This document shows positions 40,190 to 52,711 of a stretch of 64,000 bases of DNA, one piece after another. The position numbers and the translations under genes are program-made. The notes beneath the pieces are model-generated. The model worked only from the letters and a program-made list of their open reading frames with translations. It was not told where the DNA came from and did not search any database. The stretch is from Campylorhamphus procurvoides (lineage: Eukaryota > Chordata > Aves > Passeriformes > Dendrocolaptidae): NCBI GenBank assembly GCA_013396655.1, contig WBMV01000141.1:1714281-1778280 (forward strand), given 5' to 3'. Position 1 is the first letter of the stretch, and the number at the start of each line of letters is the position of its first letter.

Positions 40190-43100
40190 GAAAAAAAACG
40201 TCCCATGGAGATGGGAAGGATTCTCGGATCTCTAATGTGAATTCAAAGTGCCTGTTTTTCAGTAGATGCTTAGCAAATTTAGCAGTGCTGAATTGGCTAG
40301 ACAGATTGAAATATAGCTAATCCATCAATTCAGAGTTGTGACATACGTTAGAAGAAACATTGTGTCTGGGAAGATCATTAAGTCTTAAAAGGAAAATAAA
40401 AGGAATATATTTGCAAAAAATTTAATTATTTTAGCTGTTATAATGTTTCCACTGCAAGAAGTTTAATGACCAGTTTCAAGAGAAAGGCATCTCTGCAAGA
40501 ATTGCAACTGGTCATTAACCAAACAACCTATTGATCATAAAACAAATACCCACTCTTTTAAAGAAATGCTCTACAGTCTTCAGAACTGATACTAGTGCTT
40601 CCTTTCTGTTAGTGAAACATAAAAACAATAATATAGTTTTATTACATAATTTATTGCATGGTGTATTCAGTTCACAAGAGCCTTCAAATTCATGCCTTTA
40701 AGATATTAATAATAACCAATGAATAATGAGGAATGACTCCTGATACAGCCATGGTTTGCCTTTTACCATGTGGCTACCTCTGCTAACTAGTAAAATGCAC
40801 TTTATGCAAGGGGACTAAACTTATTTTGTCTTCTAAAAGAAATTACTACTTAGCACATTTGCTAATCACTAAATATTGGTCAACAAGTGCACACCAATGG
40901 CACACTGTGCAATTTTCTTTGCTTACTACAGTGAACACTGTCTATATTTAAAAATAAAATACCTTTCTGTAAATAGTAAAATACTCAATTCAAGTCTATT
41001 CAAAGTAAATGCACTGATGACTTGAAATGTCTTAGCATATGCAATGCAAGATTTACATACAGAGAGGAACTTCCCATGGCCTAAGTTCTCGTTTTGAAAA
41101 AATATCAAGTCAGAACAATAAAGAGAGAATTCAGAGCTCTGTAGTTTTCCAAAAGACCTTTTCACTAAGGTGATGCCACTATAAAGGAGCAAAATGCTTT
41201 TCTCAAAACCGTTCTATTTCTTTTTTGAGTAATTTTTAGTAGCTGCTGCATATATTTGTGACTTTTTAGAAAACAAGTTAAAAATTGTCAAAGGTTTACA
41301 GTCCTTATGTTGTGTTCTAAAGGACAGAAAAAAAAATGCTGCAGAAAATAAGTACAGCATATGAACACAAATGGCCTAGTTGAGAATTAAATACACAAAT
41401 CTCCATTGTAAATCCTTTTAAACAGAATAAGACAAATAATCAGCTAGGGATGAGACAGGAGCAAAGATAACTTGTTACTCAGTAAGTCAAGGAAAAACTT
41501 TAGAAATCTAGGTACAGCAGAACAAGAAATAGAAAGGCTTTGAAATCACTGTCTTTGGAATTGCTTGTGGCAAGACAAGACAAGACACCACAGAAGTCAA
41601 TTCCCCAGATTGATTCACTAAAAAAGTAACCAACTATAAATGCTTTTTACCTGAATATTCTGTGACTATTAAAAAAACTCAGAAGTTAAAATTGCATACT
41701 GAAAATAGGATCTATACACACAACTGGACAAATTTGGCTTTCTAATTTTCTAGTCTTGAAGTAAGTTCTGATTCAGGAATTGACCTATTTCTCTCAGTCC
41801 TGCACAGATTTCTACTCAGACAAAACATGCAAAAAGATATTTTCCCCTCAAGATGTGAAAATAAATTGAACTTTAATGAAGATGAAATTACAGCTTAATG
41901 GAATCCTTTACAACCTTCATTCTTATTTCCCATTTTACTTACATGAGACAAAAAGAAAAAAGAAGCTCTAAAATGTATTTGGCTGTTACTAGTATTTTGG
42001 CTTAATTCAGTGATAAAAGTCTGACAGTTATGAAAGAGGTGTGAATAATCTGAATATATTAGCTTGTTTTATAACTGCATTGCTTCTTTCTGTGCAGGTA
42101 AAAAATTCTACTGATTTCAGCACAGCTACAGTAGTGTAGACATGGGCTGAAACAACTGGTCCATTGACTTTGACTACTCATGCAATGAGATGACTTTAAA
42201 GCTGTTAATTCATCAATTACAAATATGTTACAGATCTGAATCTGGAGGTTTGAAGGATATTACTAAGTTTTTATTTCTGACTAAAGTAGAAAAATATTGT
42301 GTCAGGACTAATGTTTTCAAAACCTAATTTCTTCCTGCAAAATAGAAGCAGTCCTTGATTGTAAGGAAAACTTTGCCCAATGTGGATTACAAAGCATGAA
42401 TTAAGAAGGAGCTAGAGAAAGGGAGACACCTCAAAGCGGATGTCTGATTCGCACTGACCAGACAAAGCAACAGAGTAGTTGTGCAGTTTTGGCTTCCACA
42501 TTGATTCTCCTATTCTACAACTGGAGGTTGACAAGAGGCACAGCTTATTCCTAGGATTTCCCATCATGTTATAGGGCCCATGACAGAAGATACTGGAGGT
42601 GTGACTGACTATTTATGAAGAAATATTTTTTCCCTATTAGGATCAAAGTGGTAAACCCTTAGTTTTTTCACCTCTGTTCACCTCCATTTCAACAGTATTT
42701 AGTCAATTTGGTTTAGAACTAGGTAGACTCTTTAGTTCTTTATAATATGCTCATTATGCCCACTGTGGACAAGGGAGATATGTCATACAAATATATAGGA
42801 GTCCTGAGGTCTAGGAATTAACATAGAAATTATAGGACTAGAGCCTGACAACCCCTCATAATGCACTTAAATTCCCTGTTTGTGAAAGGGAGAATGTAGA
42901 CCAGATCATTCTCTTTTTCTTCGGGTACCGGAGAATAATTATATTAATTAATTCTCTTTGTCTATATTAATTTCCGTGCATGTCTTTATGTTTGCTTTTT
43001 AACTTCTCATTCTTGGAAATAAGTTATTGACTTCAGCATAAAATGAATAAATGAAACATGAGGAACAAACCAGCAGAAGTAAAAGTCATTCGTGTGAATG

Positions 43101-43317
43101 TACCACACTGCCATGCCCTTTTTACCGCAACATGACTTGTTCTTAAAGTACCTCCAGGCCATTCCAGGCTCATTTCAGACTACAAAGCATATTACTGCAG
43201 ATTGCACTTGCAAGTGCACACTCTCCTCAGCTCTTCTACTTGTCTGCTTCATGCACTACTGCCCTCACCTTGTTGTAGTTTAAAAATAACTCATAGCAGA
43301 GGCAACTCAATACATTT
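40190..43317. other. Anonymous AT-rich non-coding DNA
   Basis: No gene or repeat family recognised in about 3.1 kb. One clear stem-loop at 40,463-40,518 is listed separately. Confidence 0.55.
40463..40518. repeat. Perfect 13-bp stem-loop
   Basis: TTAATGACCAGTT at 40,463-40,475 is perfectly inverted as AACTGGTCATTAA at 40,506-40,518, with a 30-base loop. The direct word CTGCAAGAA also flanks and enters the loop (40,452 and 40,493). It could be a chance inverted repeat, a repair scar or a structured transcript. Nothing in the sequence decides. Confidence 0.7.
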
Positions 43318-43959
43318 TGTCCTGGTTTCAGCAGAGAGGGACTTAGTTTTCTTCCTAGTGGCTGGTACAGTGCTGTGCTTCTGGCTTTAGTATGAGAATA
43401 ATGTTAATGCACTGATGTTTTGGTTGTTGCTGAGCAGTGCTTACTTTTAAGATAAGAACTTTGTAGTTTCCCAAGCTCTGCAATGAGCAGGCACACAAGA
43501 AGCCAGGAGGGAGCATGGCCAGGAAAGGTGATCCTAACTGGTCAAAAGGATATTCTATGCCATATAATATCATGCCCAGTACACAAACTGGGAGAAGTTG
43601 ACAGGGAGGGGACAATCACGGCCCAGGGTCGAACCAGGCATCAAACAGTGAGTGTTGAGCAGTTGTATGGTACATCACTTGCCTTTCTTGAGTTTTATTT
43701 ATATGTCTCTCCTTTTCATTGTTATTATTGCTATTATTAAAACAATTTTTAGCATTATATTTTACTTATAAACTTTAAATTTACTTATAAAGTTTAATTA
43801 ATTGTAAGTTTATGCTTTATTTAAACTGCTCTTATTTCAACACGTAGATTTTACCTTTTTTTTCAATTCTCCTCCCCATCCCACGCATGAGAGAGGGAGG
43901 AAGGGAGGGAGGAAGTGGCTGCACAGTGCTTAGCTGCCAGGTTGTGTTAAACCATGACA
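43318..43959 (+). mobile_element. 5' LTR of a truncated endogenous retrovirus
   Basis: A 642-bp plus-strand LTR that starts TGTCCTGGTTTCAGC and ends AAACCATGACA. I recognise the order of its blocks from a widespread avian LTR family: 'ttctggctttagtatgagaa' near 43,379, 'ttggttgttgctgagcagtg' near 43,420, a 'ccatataatatcatgcccag' block near 43,560, and the final 'tggctgcacagtgcttagct' near 43,916. The U5 part contains a GGAGGGAAG-like purine run at about 43,888-43,916. It is followed directly by a primer-binding-site-like segment, so this is a 5' LTR and not a solo LTR. It is older than the minus-strand LTRs, judging by its many small changes. Confidence 0.88.
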
Positions 43960-44220
43960 GTCCTTTTTGACACTCAAAGTGGGGCACGAAGCACTGAGAT
44001 AATGGCAAATCTAACAAGGGTATGTTAATAGTAAGCTGTTATAGGAATTCATTTTATTGGTTTAATAGTCAGTGGTTGCAGTGTTGATTTATTTGCTCTC
44101 CGAATTGTTGTACTTGTTCTCAGGATTGTGCAGCATGTGATCCCTGGGGTGATAGGTAGGTCTCTGGTTATGTCATTTTTATGCTATAATAAACTAAGTT
44201 CTTATAAGTTTAGGTGAAGG
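43960..44220 (+). mobile_element. Leader remnant of the retroviral internal region
   Basis: After the primer-binding site the text continues with 'actgagataatggcaaat' and later 'gtgcagcatgtgatccctgg' near 44,126, which I associate with the untranslated leader of the same avian retroelement family. No gag, pol or env open frame follows, and the next LTR at 45,342 is of another family. The body and 3' LTR are therefore missing. The right boundary is approximate. Confidence 0.55.
43968..43985 (+). other. Probable retroviral primer-binding site (lysine tRNA type)
   Basis: TGACACTCAAAGTGGGGC follows the LTR end by 8 bases. From memory it differs at 4 of 18 positions from the binding site for the lysine tRNA used by many retroelements. 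The conserved GTGGGGC half is intact. The tRNA assignment is inference. Confidence 0.6.
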
Positions 44221-45341
44221 GTAACAAATTAGCAGACATTGTTTAAAATACAACACTCATGGAATAAACATTCCTGCTTACTTGAAGCAGCAAGATCAAT
44301 TCACATAGAAATTATTCTAATTACAAATACCATCTCATTCCATCTCTATTCCCTGTGACCATGCACACTTAGTGTAGCAAGCACAAGAACATTTACTGCA
44401 ACTATTTCCAAAGCACTGCACTTCTCACACCCAGTAACATGAAATACATCTGCCTTTCTTATGGAATATTAATCCCCAGTTGTCACAATGACAGTGAGAA
44501 ATGTCATGGCTTAATGGAACATATTCAAAAATTCCTTTTTTGAGTACTTTGAGCTGAGATTTTTCATATTATGATATTTATAAAATATCATTAAATTACT
44601 CTTAGTCATTGCATGGGCTGATCTTTTAAATTTAATAAACAGCACAAAGTACTGTAGTTTCTTCATTATTTGGGAGGGTTATTTTCCCTATATTTTTATG
44701 ATTTTGAAAACTTAAGACTGTGAATAATTTAATTGTTTAAAGTTATTGCTCAGTTAAATAATTTTATGCAAATATAACATAATGTGTAATACACATTCAT
44801 ATGTGTGTAATCCCTCTTCAGTAAGAATTATTTTTTAACTATTTTGAATATATTGTCAAATAAAATCTTAATTTAACTAACAGCTATAATGTAGTACCTT
44901 TTCATTCTTGCCTCTATAACTCTCAAACTGAAACATTAAATTTTTCTACTGTGTTTATTTCAGAATGTATTTCAGAAATTTTTATGATTTTTTTTTTCAG
45001 CTAAACATTAAAAATATGTTCTTGTGTTTCAAAACAAGACAAAGGCTCACAAAACTCCTGACTTTCAGACTAGCAACTTGATCAGGAAAATTAAGCTTCT
45101 CATATATTTGGTTCCAAATGTTCATATAATGCAAACTATATACTCCATTTTATATTCTTGCTTTGAGCTTGTAATTTGTACTTCCTAAGAGACTCATTTA
45201 TGAAAACTATTTTTTTTGTCAATAATTAAGAAAATTATTAGTGTCAATAAAATAACAAACTGAAGTAAAAAATCCCAAAGTACATAATTTTATTAAAGTT
45301 GAAAATTCACTTCAGAAAGTATACAGTTTCAACATAAAAAG
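44221..45341. other. Anonymous AT-rich non-coding DNA
   Basis: About 1.1 kb of AT-rich sequence without gene or named repeat. A small AT palindrome, ATGATATTT / AAATATCAT, lies at 44,571-44,591. Confidence 0.55.
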
Positions 45342-45499
45342 TGTCCTAGTTCAGCAGGAGGGACAGTTATCACTGTGTGGGGGTGATCAAAGCTATGTAT
45401 TCTACCCCTCTATTCAGTCCCCAAGAACAATGGACCATTTGCAGCAGCTGCCCAGGAAGTCGTTAGCACCTTCACACCCAGCCTGAGGGGGTGTGGCTG

Positions 45500-45728
45500 N
45501 NNNNNNNNNNNNNNNNNNNNNNNNNNNNNNNNNNNNNNNNNNNNNNNNNNNNNNNNNNNNNNNNNNNNNNNNNNNNNNNNNNNNNNNNNNNNNNNNNNNN
45601 NNNNNNNNNNNNNNNNNNNNNNNNNNNNNNNNNNNNNNNNNNNNNNNNNNNNNNNNNNNNNNNNNNNNNNNNNNNNNNNNNNNNNNNNNNNNNNNNNNNN
45701 NNNNNNNNNNNNNNNNNNNNNNNNNNNN
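45500..45728. other. Assembly gap (229 N)
   Basis: A continuous run of N inside an LTR and next to a TA dinucleotide repeat. Both repeated sequence and the TA run are usual reasons for such a gap. The true length may differ from 229. Confidence 0.98.
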
Positions 45729-45737
45729 CTGTTGTTG

Positions 45738-45760
45738 TATATATATATATATATATATAT
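45738..45760. repeat. TA dinucleotide repeat
   Basis: About 11 TA units directly right of the assembly gap, inside the LTR. The array may continue into the gap. Confidence 0.9.
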
Positions 45761-45894
45761 GTGTTGTGGTTAAGAACTGTTATCTTTTCCTTTGCATATA
45801 TTTTTCCTAATTAAATTTTTGTTGTCGAAATTTAAAGGAGAGGGATTATTTCTTGGCCAACATAGACATCTTAGTTCTCCCTCGAACTAAGACA

Positions 45895-48800
45895 AAGTTA
45901 CTGGAATCAAAAGCACTTGTAGTATATAAGGTAGATAAGTAAGAAGTTCAAATATCTAAATCAGATACCATTCTTCTTATCTACATATTTCCCATTCTGC
46001 CATTTCATTCTTGTAGTAAGTATTTTAAATTAACATCATCTCTGATCTTTCCTGTATTAAGGGCCCCTAAGGTTCTGTTTAAAGCATATTTTCCTGTTTG
46101 CCTTTTGATTCTTTTTCATTCCCAGAGGTGGCTCCAGTTCTGTGTTTTTGTAAATATTTGGGTTGAAAATTTCTCCATAAATGTGTATAACTACCAAATA
46201 TGTTATATACCAAGTGACAGAGCAGTATGTGTTGAATGAGGTATATGATCTAAATACAAGGCAGGTGAATACAACTGTGAAAGGACGTTTAGCTCCTGCT
46301 TTTAGCACAATAATGACCATAATTTCTCTCAATCAGCAATTTTATAGAAAAACCTATTTGAACTAGTTTTAACACCACATCTCTGAAATTACTTTGCTGT
46401 TAAATAAAAAGCTTTTTTGAGGTTTTGTAATGAATAAATTTTAATTTTTATGGCGGTTCTGTTGTTGGTAATGTGAATCAATTTTTTTTTCTGATTTGTG
46501 ATAAAAAAACATAGTGCTAATAGCTTAAAAACTATATTAATATTTCTCTGCTATTTGACTTGTTAACACTTGGTCCATAAATTGGTCTTAGATGTGCAGC
46601 TCTTTATAACAGAAATTAGAACAATGTTTGAAATCAATATCAGCTCAAGAGCAAAGACTAAAAGACCACATACAAGTGCTGGAAAACCAGTTTCTCTCCA
46701 AAACCAAAATAGTAGTCTTGCACTTAGATGAAACCAATACAAAAATATAAAAGAATCCTGTCAATTTTTGTGGAAGAGGGTTCCTTTACACATCGTGTTT
46801 ATACCAAAACTAAGTTCATACTCAATTTTAATACTGAAAAGATAACCTCAGGTAGGGAAAATAATGCTACTATGAAGTTGTGCATGTGTTCCATCTCTCC
46901 TGAGTTCAGAGGTTCATTAAGGAGGATAGAGACTCAGTTATGCATATCCAGCTATCTAGCAACATGTTTGACTATTTGTAATACTCTACCTGGATTCCAG
47001 ATTACACACCAGAAAGGTGCATTTGTCCTGTAAGTCCCATAATTATGTCTGCCAGTCCAATCTTGTAGTCTTTGGTACTAATGGTAGGTGCCCAGGCTCA
47101 GGCTGCAGAGTCACTTCTTCAGATTTCTAAATAGTAGGGTTAGGATTCAACTTAAGAACAGATGTCCTAATTTAGGAGTAGGTAGGAAGCGTAGGAAGGT
47201 ATCAACAAATGAGCCAAGCTCTGACTAAATGGGCATGTAGTTAAAACAGACAATGTAATCTAGAGAGATATCAGATAACTCTAAAACAGTTAACTATTGC
47301 TCAAATTGGCATTTTAAATATAGGCTTTTAGTAATATTTTAAGTGATTTAATGTATCCTCTCTGGCCTTAGTTTTAGTTTTTCTGGTCCTCTGTTACTTC
47401 TGTTATACTAGTATCCCAGATAAAACATCACAATGTTCACAATGGTTCTTCTGCTTAGTGATTAAACTTTTTAAGCTTTTTAAGATAATTTAACTACATT
47501 TATAGCACAAAAATAAGTTATTGCTTCAGCTGAGATACTTTGTAGAGCCTTCTTAATAAACAAATATGATGTTTGAGAATACTGAAGGACAGTTCACGCA
47601 AGCTTTGAGCCTGTATTTACTGTAGGTATTAATGGCTGTTAATAAACTATCCAAAATATTACTCAAATTACTAAATTTACTGCAGTAGAGAAAAATATTT
47701 CTGATTTATTCTATAAAAACTTTCTCCTAGTCGTAGACTATAGTTTCCATCACACAATGGACCTATTTAAAAATTGTTGCCACTACTCACGTTGTCTAGA
47801 TGTTGGTTTCTTTCAGACAACTGAGTTGAAATTTCTGTTAATTAACTACTGGAATGACTATGGATCTCAGTTTTTATCTGTTTAGAAAATTAAGCTCAGT
47901 CTTCTACCTCTAAAGACAAAGATGGGAATGTCACAATGCAATTTATTCTATCTTATCTTAAAAAAAAGCAGGATAAGGTAAGCTAAGACAAACATAATTC
48001 TCTGTGTTTATCTTAACATTGCAGAAATCAAGATACAATTAATTTATACAGTATCTGCCACATAATTGATCTCTACTTGGTCTTAAGGTTCCAAAAATTT
48101 GCATTTAGACAGAGCATAAATTAATCTTGCTTAGATAGGAACTAAGGGAATGCCCTAAATTGTAAACTACAAAGAAACTCTTACAGAAGTTAAAAACTTA
48201 GGTTAAGTGAGTAGGATTTTATTCTGTATGTTCACACAGATATTATTCTCTTCTTATGATGGTAAAGTACTTCCTTTAAGAGATATACTTCGGCTGAGAT
48301 ACAACTGAAGTTGAGTTGGGTTCAGATATCTGCATAATAAAGATATCCCATTAGGAAAAAATGAACTAGATTAGACAAAAGGGAATCACATTCTAAAAAT
48401 TTTGGAGGTTTTAGTCCTAGTGCCTATATTGCAACTAAGTAATTAAAATCAGCAATTTTTGTTAGTTTCATGTTTGCCCGAAACAGAATGCCTTTTCTGG
48501 TATTTTGTATAGGTACATACAACAAATCATCAATTGGATAAACATATGCATGGCCATGTGGTCAACATCTTTTCAAGGGGTTTTGAAGAACTATTCTTTG
48601 AAAGTCAGCATACATACCTCCAATGCATGGATATTCTAAAAATTTCACTAATAACACAGATGGAAACAAAAGTTTCTTTATCTCATGAAGAGCCCTAAAG
48701 CTTTACAGTGACATTCAGAAAAGTTTGTAAAACCTTCAAAAGACAAAGATAGGTGCAAATCCTCAGAAAACTCAAAAAAGAGGTATTGAAACTCAAAATC

Positions 48801-51800
48801 TCCTAACTCCTAGCAGTTGCTCTGAAATCTTTATTGCTGGAGACCACAAGAATCATGAGCTTCAAAAATCCTAGCCATCATTTAAAGAACTTAAATCTCC
48901 AAAGACAGTCTGGGCAGAGCAAGTAAACTCTCTAGGTTAAACACCCATGATTTAAGGGACTTTTAAAGTCTTAGCCACACTTGATTAAAAACCTCCATCA
49001 GATATACCATTTAAATAGCCTTAAGCATTTTTATGAAAATCCAGAGCCCTAACACTTTTTTTTTTTCAGGGATCTACAAGTGATGAATTGGAACCACAGT
49101 TTCACCATCTGAAATATTCAGTGGCAACACTTTTGTCACTGTGCCTACCAGTCAACTCCTCACTCCCACACTGTTGTGTGACACCTCCCAGTTGTGCCAA
49201 ACCAACTACTTTTGAGTTCAGCCTGGAATACAGACAGAGGCTGATACATTTTTAAGAGTTTTTCCACTTCGACCTCCATTTCAATGAGCTTTTTGCATAG
49301 ATAAGTTGTTTTATCCCACAAATACTAGTGTAAGAATGACTAAAAAGTGTTGCTCTGTAACTGGCAGCAAGAAGCCAAGGGTTAGCAGGAGGATGGGGAC
49401 TCCATGCAATGGGACTGTCATAGATATCACTTTTTGAAAACTCATGGTCTGAGACAGTCCAAGTCCAATATTCAACACTGTGAAAAATTTCAAACAGGTG
49501 AAAATATAAATTAAAAACTACAGTGAAGGACTGGTTAATTTGCATAACTGTCTTCCCAGGACTCCAACCACCCTATTCATGTTAACTACTCATGTTAGCC
49601 ACATTTATTTGCAGTTCTAACTAGAGAAGCTGATCAGGAACCCAGGTTAGAAAAAAACCCTAATAAACTAGCAACAAACAAAATCAAGAACATGGAGAAC
49701 AGAAAAAAATGGTGGTGAAAGACGAATTTGGAGAATGGGAGGTATAGACCCTGCTTTAATGTTATAAAATGTCTGGGTGGCAAGTACCTTATCTGACATA
49801 TGCTTCATGTGACTTTATAGATGAGTAGTTAGGACAAAGCTGAAAATGAAGTAATTTTGTGCTGACTGGATATACTCTCAGCTACCCACACATGAGGAAG
49901 TGTATGTGTGTATTGCTTTATTGATTTTACTCTTTCAAGATAATAATAAATACAGTATTAACCAAATAACAGTCTCTTTTACTAAAAAGCATCAGGTGTA
50001 TGCTAGGCTCATGGGCATGGGTCTTTCTCTTCTTTTGTTATTTAAACAAGATATTTCTTCAAGCTGAAAATACTATAGCTTTTCTGTTGTTTTGTTGTTT
50101 TGAATATAGATTTAAAGTAAATTATGCAAGAAAGCAATCTTATATTAACTTTAGTATCAGTTTTTCTTGAGTTTTATACCTGCTAGTCCAACAATATCTA
50201 AGCAATTAAGAGTTTCCAAGAAAAATTCTGGCCTTATAAAATGATTCTCTTGTCTTTAAGATTTTTTATTCCTGTCTATTAACTGAAAACTTGTAGGAAT
50301 AGACTCACTTGAAAAAATTAGTTTTCCTCTAATAGACAAAAGCAGCTTAAATTCTTACTGTTGTTAAATAAGTATCTTCCCTCCATAACAAACTATTATT
50401 ATAAACCCTGTTGTTTAAAAAAGAAATGTTTTAACTTATTATATAGGGAAAACCCCCAACTAATTTCAGAGCATTCAAAATAGAGAGAGACCAGAAAATC
50501 TATTGGGGAAGGAAAAAATCCCAACATGTACTTTTGTAAAACCTAAATTCTTGAGCTATGAGCTCACCAAAGGGTTTTACTCTTAAAAATATACAGGACT
50601 CCAAGAATTAACCCGCCACATCTTCAGAAGAGCACTCAGGGTTCTTTTACCGCCGTAAAAGAGAGTGCATAGGAGGAAAGCTGCACACATTTTCTCAGGG
50701 AGTAATTTTACTGGTAAAGTTTAGGAAGAAAGAGTACTTGGAAAAAGTTTAAAAGGTAACATTCAACCGAAATAAAGCATTCAACAAAGCATTGACTTAG
50801 CACATGGTAACCCATGCAGCTCAGCAATATCCAACCCATTGGGTCCTAAGTTACCCAAAAACATTAAGAAAGGAGGTTAAGAGAAGAAGGAAAGAGAGAT
50901 AAAAAGAGAAATATAGCTACCATACACAGGCACAGCTAGAGGAGAGGAGAATTCAAACAATATAATAATCCAGTGTCTTACAACTTTTAAGACCAAATAA
51001 GAGGAAAATGGGAATCTAAACATCTCAATAATTAGTTCTGACTGTGGCTACATAATGTTACCTTTAATGATATACATTATTCTATGTCATAGCATATTAA
51101 GAATTATGTGTTTACGATGGTGACATTAGAATTTCAGGATGGTCCACCACATTGTTCAGAACCTTGAAGATTGGGGAAGCACTATAATAGAAATTAATAG
51201 TAAAAGATATCTCACTCTTCTTTATATTTTCATGCTCTCTACATGACTTTCCTGCATTTTCAAGACTGTAGAGTAGCTTCTAGACTATATGGTAGGATAT
51301 GAGAAAAAATGGCTCCCTAAACATTGAAGACCAGACACAGAGACTTAGACCAGCACACAGAGGGTCCCGTTTCCAGGAGGGCAACAACCAGAAACCAGGC
51401 TGACGAATAGCTTGGCACACACTCAATGAACAGGTCTTGGTGCAGGAGAGACAAAATCAAATCCAGGCTAGTGATAAAACAGTCATCTTGTAAATGCACA
51501 TAGTGAACTCACAGCCAGTTTCAAATCTCCAGGTGTAAAAGAAAAAAAAGGAGTTGTTTGGTCACTTTTGGTCAGAGTAGCATCCTGAGAGCTCCAGGCA
51601 GAGATATCAGAGCCAGGCTGTCCTCAAGCGCTGACAGATTGAGAATTACAGAAATCTCTGAAAAAAGCGCATGAACAAACACATGAAATAAAAGAAAAAC
51701 TGGTAGCCATCAGTTCAGGAAGTTGGGTAAGATTAATTGTAGAGGTAGTCATCACAAATTAGGCCCACAGAGAACCTGTCAGTACAGCAGCATTTCAGGA

Positions 51801-52158
51801 AAACACATGAATCTCATTTCCACCCCTACTAAGTTCAGACTTTCAAGGCAAATATAATTCCCTGGAACATTCAGCTTAGGAAAAGGATCAATAGCCAACC
51901 AATATAGATTCATTTCCCAGTGAGGATGCTATTAGTACCAAGTTGTTAGAAGAAATTTGGAAATATCTTGGAAAAAGTGATTTGGCTAGAAATAGTTAAC
52001 AATAATTCACAAAAAAATACGATGGCTGGATGGCCTTTTTTAGCATGTAGGATTTCTTAAAGAAATTACTGTTACAATCAACACAGAAGATGAAATCTAT
52101 GGCTGATTTTTTTTTAAAAAAAAAAAACAACAACATTTCAGCTGCCTTTGTAGAGAGG
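45895..52158. other. Anonymous AT-rich non-coding DNA
   Basis: About 6.3 kb with no recognisable gene. A small perfect hairpin TCTTTTAC-CGCC-GTAAAAGA lies at 50,643-50,662. A T9/A12 block at about 52,108-52,128 lies shortly before the next LTR. Open frames of up to about 100 codons (46,057-46,332, 46,728-47,033, 49,252-49,545) show no motifs. Confidence 0.55.
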
Positions 52159-52711
52159 TGTACTCATTCTGGCTGGGATGGAGTTAATTTTCTTCATAGG
52201 AGACCTGTGTTTTAGATTGGCATAAAACCCCAGTGTAAATAAACCACTCATATTTAGCTGTTGCTGAGCAGTGCTTGCACACTGTTGAAGCTTTCTCTGT
52301 TTCTCACTCTGTGTGTCCCCAGTGAATAGAGGAGGATGGTGGGGGGTGTGTGCACAACAGATTTGGAGGGGATATGACCAGGCAGATGACTTGAACTCAC
52401 CAAAGAGGCATTCCCTGCCATATAAGATCAACTTGTCAGTAAAAAGGGAAAAGAGGAGGCTTTAGGGGGGTTAGTTATCTTCTGCTCAGGAAACAGATGG
52501 ACACACATAGGAGATGGAGAGTGAGTGCCTTTGAATCACTGGTTTCCTTTTCATTTTCTCGTCTTCCACTTCTTCACTTACTAAACAATTTTTGCCTTTG
52601 CCCACAAGTTTTTGGCTTTTGCTCTTCTTTTCCTCTTCTCCCATCCCACTAATGGTGGAGGGGAGTAAGGAAGTGGCTGCATGGTGCTTGGCTAACCACG
52701 ATTAACCCACA
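52159..52711 (+). mobile_element. Diverged LTR, same family as the one at 43.3 kb
   Basis: It starts TGTACTCATTCTGGCTGGGA and ends ATTAACCCACA. It shares the 'gctgttgctgagcagtgctt' block (near 52,257), a CCATATAAGAT block (near 52,418) and the final 'aagtggctgcatggtgcttg' block with the LTR at 43,318-43,959, in the same order and strand. It also contains a G-rich stretch 'ggatggtggggggtgtgtgc' near 52,333 and the 'tcccatcccactaatggtgg' block near 52,639. It is more diverged than the 43-kb copy. A leader-like remnant follows it. The ends are set by alignment to the other copy and may be off by a few bases. Confidence 0.8.

Larger units (their letters stand above)
45342..45894 (+). mobile_element. 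LTR interrupted by an assembly gap
   Basis: The left end TGTCCTAGTTCAGCAGGAGG and the right end CTCGAACTAAGACA form inverted termini (TGTCCTAGTTC against GAACTAAGACA). The interior is a gap of 229 N, so real length and subfamily cannot be read. Flanks are AAAAG on the left and AAGTT on the right, at best a partial target-site duplication. After the gap comes a (TA)n run and then a 'cctaattaaatttttgttgt' stretch that could hold the polyadenylation region. Orientation plus is inferred from the remembered family text. The 107-codon open frames here are only the N run and are not genes. Confidence 0.75.

Noticed and set aside
39162..40194. Target-site duplication of the 39.2-kb LTR
   Set aside because: TGATA on the left and GAAAA on the right share too few bases. 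The ends may be eroded.
45491..45814. Open frames of 105-107 codons made largely of unknown residues
   Set aside because: They are produced by the N run of the assembly gap and have no coding evidence.
43318..45894. LTRs at 43.3 and 45.3 kb as the two ends of one provirus
   Set aside because: Their termini and internal blocks differ, and the sequence between them has no gag, pol or env-like frame, so they are separate insertions.
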